NCBI RefSeq assembly: GCF_000745015.1
Contig: NZ_JQNA01000002.1
Location: 2,356,001 to 2,420,000 of the forward strand
Reading direction: 5' to 3'
DNA length: 64,000 bases
From: Burkholderia sp. 9120
GTDB taxonomy: Bacteria; Pseudomonadota; Gammaproteobacteria; Burkholderiales; Burkholderiaceae
Of the stretch, positions 61,362-64,000 are shown in pieces (positions within the stretch are counted from its first letter, which is position 1; each line of letters opens with the position of its first letter). The position numbers were made by a program, and so were the translations under genes. A model generated the notes under the pieces. The model saw only the letters and a list, made by a program, of their open reading frames with translations. It was not told the origin of the DNA and ran no database searches.

Positions 61362-63740
61362 ATGAACGCACCCGACACCCATCTGATCGGCGCTTCGGTC
61401 GAACGTAAGGAAGACTACCGTTTCCTCACCGGCAACGGTCAGTACACCGACGACATCGTCCTGCCGCAGCAAACCTACGCCGTGTTCCTGCGCTCGCCGC
61501 ACGCGCATGCCAAGCTCACCAGTATCGACACCACAACGGCCCGGCAATCGCCCGGCGTGATCGCGATCTTCACCGGCGCGGACATGGCGGCGGACAACGT
61601 CGGCGGCCTGCCGTGCGGCTGGCTGATCCACAGCACCGACGGCAAGCCGATGAACGAGCCGCCGCATCCGATCATCGCGCATACGAAAGTGCGGCACGTC
61701 GGCGATCAGGTCGCGCTGGTGATTGCCGATTCAATCAAGGCCGCGAAAGACGCCGCCGAACTGATCGAAGTCGATTACGACGTGCTGCCCGCCGTGGTCG
61801 ACACTGCGCACGCGTCCGATCCAGGCCAGGCCGCCGTGCACGACGAAGTGCCCGACAACATCTGCTACAACTGGGGCCACGGCGACAAAGCCGCGACCGA
61901 CGCCGCGTTCGCCAAAGCCACGCACGTCACCACGCTCGACATCGTCAACAACCGCCTGATCCCGAACGCGATCGAACCGCGCGCGGTCAACGCGAGCTAC
62001 TCGGTGCAGGACGACAGCTACACGCTGTACGTCGCGAATCAGAACCCGCACGTGGAGCGTTTGCTGATGGCGGCGTTCGTCCTGTCGCTGCCGGAATCGA
62101 AACTGCGCGTGATCGCGCCGGACGTGGGCGGCGGCTTCGGCTCGAAGATTTTCCTGTACGCCGAAGACGTCGCGCTGACGTGGGCGTCGAAGAAAATCCG
62201 CCGTCCGGTGAAGTGGACCGCCGAGCGCTCGGAAGCGTTCGTCTCCGACGCGCACGGCCGCGACCACTTGACCCACGCCGAACTCGCGATGGACGCCGAC
62301 GGCAAGTTCCTCGCCATGCGCATCCACACGACCGCCAACATGGGCGCGTATCTGTCGACGTTTGCGTCGAGCGTGCCGACCATCCTGTACGCGACGCTAC
62401 TCGCCGGCCAGTACGCCACGCCCGCGATCTATGCGGAGGTCAAAGCGGTCTTCACCAACACGGTTCCCGTGGATGCCTATCGCGGCGCCGGCCGTCCTGA
62501 GGCGACCTACGTGGTCGAGCGGCTGGTCGAAACCGCCGCGCGCGACATGAAGCTCGATCCGGCAGAGATCCGCCGCCGCAACTTCATCCGCCAGTTTCCG
62601 TACGCGACGCCGGTCGGCCTCACCTACGACACCGGCGACTACGACACCCTGCTCGCGCGCTCGCTCGAACTCGCGGACGTCAAAGGTTTCGCCGCGCGCA
62701 AGCAGCAATCCGAACAGAACGGCAAGCTGCGCGGCCTCGGCTACTCGTGCTACATCGAAGCCTGCGGTCTCGCGCCGTCGAACATCGCGGGCGCGTTGGG
62801 CGCGCGGGCGGGTCTGTTCGAAGTCGGGCAGATTCGCGTGCATCCAACCGGTTCGGTCACCGTCTTCACCGGTTCGCATAGTCACGGCCAGGGGCACGAA
62901 ACGACCTTCGCGCAAGTGGTCGCGGACCGGCTCGGTATTGGGCTGGAAAGCGTCGAGATCGTGCACGGCGACACCGGCCGGATTCCGTTCGGCATGGGCA
63001 CATATGGCTCGCGCTCGATCGCGGTGGGCGGCTCGGCGATCATGAAGGCGCTCGACAAGATCGAAACCAAGGCGAAGAAAATCGCCGCGCATCTGCTCGA
63101 AGCCGCGGTGGAAGACATCGAGTTCAAGGACGGCGTGTTCCGCGTCGCGGGCACTGATCGCACCAAGGCCTTCGCCGAGATTTCGCTGGCGGCCTACGTG
63201 CCGCACAACTATCCGCTCGACGTGCTCGAACCAGGCCTTGAGGAAAGCGCGTTCTACGATCCGACCAACTTCACCTATCCGGCTGGCGCGTACATCTGCG
63301 AGATCGAGGTCGATCCTGACACGGGTGTGTGCCGGATCCAGCAGTTCACCGCTGTGGACGATTTCGGCAACGTGATCAACCCGATGATCGTCACGGGCCA
63401 GGTGCATGGCGGGCTCGCGCAAGGCATCGGCCAGGCGATGCTGGAGCGCTGCGTGTACGACAACGAGAGCGGCCAGTTGCTGTCCGGCTCGTACATGGAT
63501 TACGCAATGCCGCATGCGTCCGATCTGCCGGACTTCACCGTCGAAACCGCGAAGGGCACGCCGTGTACGCACAATCCGCTCGGCGTGAAAGGTTGCGGTG
63601 AAGCTGGCGCGATCGGCTCGCCGCCGGCCGTGATCAATGCGATTCTCGACGCGCTCGCGCCGCTTGGCGTGACGGACCTGCAAATGCCGGCGACGCCGCA
63701 TCGCGTGTGGTCCGCGATTCGCGCGGCGAAGCAACCGTAA
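61362..63740 (+). CDS. Molybdenum hydroxylase large subunit (CoxL/xanthine dehydrogenase family)
   Basis: 792 residues. Binds molybdopterin-cytosine-dinucleotide and carries the active site. [17 protein letters not shown] (about 254-270) is a cofactor-binding loop, and the active-site loop reads AYRGAGR at 372-378. That is the form II-type signature; true CO dehydrogenases (form I) have AYRCSFR with the Cys that binds copper. The catalytic Glu is in [13 protein letters not shown] near the C-terminus. So it is an aldehyde, purine or other carbon hydroxylase rather than a proven CO dehydrogenase. Confidence 0.94.
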   Translation: MNAPDTHLIGASVERKEDYRFLTGNGQYTDDIVLPQQTYAVFLRSPHAHAKLTSIDTTTARQSPGVIAIFTGADMAADNVGGLPCGWLIHSTDGKPMNEPPHPIIAHTKVRHVGDQVALVIADSIKAAKDAAELIEVDYDVLPAVVDTAHASDPGQAAVHDEVPDNICYNWGHGDKAATDAAFAKATHVTTLDIVNNRLIPNAIEPRAVNASYSVQDDSYTLYVANQNPHVERLLMAAFVLSLPESKLRVIAPDVGGGFGSKIFLYAEDVALTWASKKIRRPVKWTAERSEAFVSDAHGRDHLTHAELAMDADGKFLAMRIHTTANMGAYLSTFASSVPTILYATLLAGQYATPAIYAEVKAVFTNTVPVDAYRGAGRPEATYVVERLVETAARDMKLDPAEIRRRNFIRQFPYATPVGLTYDTGDYDTLLARSLELADVKGFAARKQQSEQNGKLRGLGYSCYIEACGLAPSNIAGALGARAGLFEVGQIRVHPTGSVTVFTGSHSHGQGHETTFAQVVADRLGIGLESVEIVHGDTGRIPFGMGTYGSRSIAVGGSAIMKALDKIETKAKKIAAHLLEAAVEDIEFKDGVFRVAGTDRTKAFAEISLAAYVPHNYPLDVLEPGLEESAFYDPTNFTYPAGAYICEIEVDPDTGVCRIQQFTAVDDFGNVINPMIVTGQVHGGLAQGIGQAMLERCVYDNESGQLLSGSYMDYAMPHASDLPDFTVETAKGTPCTHNPLGVKGCGEAGAIGSPPAVINAILDALAPLGVTDLQMPATPHRVWSAIRAAKQP

Positions 63741-63774
63741 GCAGCCCATTGAAATCCTGAGCGGAGCATTCGAC

Positions 63775-64000
63775 ATGTATTCATTCGAGTATCAACGCGC
63801 GACGGATCCCAAAGCGGCCGTCGCCGCCCTTGCCGCCGACAGCAACGCGAAGTTCCTGGCCGGCGGTCAGAGCCTGTTGCCTACCATGCGCCTGCGTCTC
63901 GCGCAGCCGTCGCAACTGATCGACGTGACGCGGATTCCCGCGCTGAAATCGATCAGCGTCGACGCGCAAAAGGTGACGATCGGCGCAGCCGTCTGTCACG
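63775..64000 (+). CDS. Molybdenum hydroxylase FAD subunit (CoxM-like), cut by window edge
   Basis: The first 75 residues of the medium subunit. MYSFEYQRATDPKAAVAAL is followed by KFLAGGQSLLPTMRLRLAQP, the AGGQSL FAD-binding motif of the family, and TIGAAVCH. It lies 34 bp after the large-subunit gene and completes the S-L-M order. The rest lies beyond position 64000. Confidence 0.93.
   Translation, partial: MYSFEYQRATDPKAAVAALAADSNAKFLAGGQSLLPTMRLRLAQPSQLIDVTRIPALKSISVDAQKVTIGAAVCH

Overview
The window is GC-rich chromosomal DNA with the gene content and order of a Burkholderia/Paraburkholderia-type betaproteobacterium. This rests on an rsmI | yraN-diaA-dolP-type cluster, DUF4148 and H-NS-type small proteins, a ytfQRT-yjfF-type sugar transporter, many LysR-free but TetR/LacI-controlled catabolic genes, and rho-independent terminators of the kind common in that group. 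The species assignment is an inference; no rRNA is present.

Layout. 1-9.4 kb: two methyl-accepting chemotaxis proteins (the first runs off the left edge) flank a DUF2239 gene, a membrane diguanylate cyclase with an intact inhibitory site, and a TetR-controlled run of short-chain dehydrogenases. 9.5-20.1 kb is accessory DNA. A TetR/glycosyltransferase operon is cut in half by an IS21-family element (istA/istB). The other end of the IS abuts a truncated membrane-protein gene that sits just downstream of a single-polypeptide type ISP restriction-modification enzyme, with a divergent DUF4145 gene. The block ends at the 3' end of a tRNA-Ala(CGC), a classic island attachment site, and its base composition is less GC-rich than its surroundings. 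20.2-24.3 kb: cytochrome c, dolP-like lipoprotein, diaA, yraN, divergent rsmI, and rlpA (cell envelope and replication-initiation housekeeping). 24.3-24.9 kb has no protein gene but is densely structured and holds a candidate 6S RNA.

24.9-46.9 kb: mostly single genes of metabolism and regulation. These are a glyoxalase-II-like hydrolase overlapping a DEDD exonuclease, an Lrp regulator, a CDF metal exporter, H-NS, a HugZ-like protein, transporters, a Thr-Pro-repeat lipoprotein whose reading frame is broken after the lipobox, a JmjC-like protein, an orphan branched-chain amino-acid binding protein, nitronate monooxygenase, dienelactone hydrolase, amidase, HiPIP, an FAD oxidoreductase, DUF4148 and an AAA+ ATPase. 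47-54.5 kb: a sugar locus with aldose 1-epimerase, a LacI regulator and a four-gene ABC importer. Three copies of a TTATTAGT-type operator lie in exactly the places needed for one LacI protein to control all of it.

55-64 kb: ferredoxin-NADP reductase, a soluble two-component pair, an APC permease, a probable dispersed repeat, an unusual orphan protein carrying the ubiquitin-tail motif LRLRGG, and a CoxS-CoxL-CoxM type molybdenum hydroxylase operon that runs off the right edge.

The most unusual items are the IS-sealed restriction island at the tRNA, the structured RNA region at 24.43-24.75 kb, the frameshifted Thr-Pro lipoprotein, the LRLRGG protein, and an orphan plus-strand terminator near 1.4 kb that suggests a small RNA.
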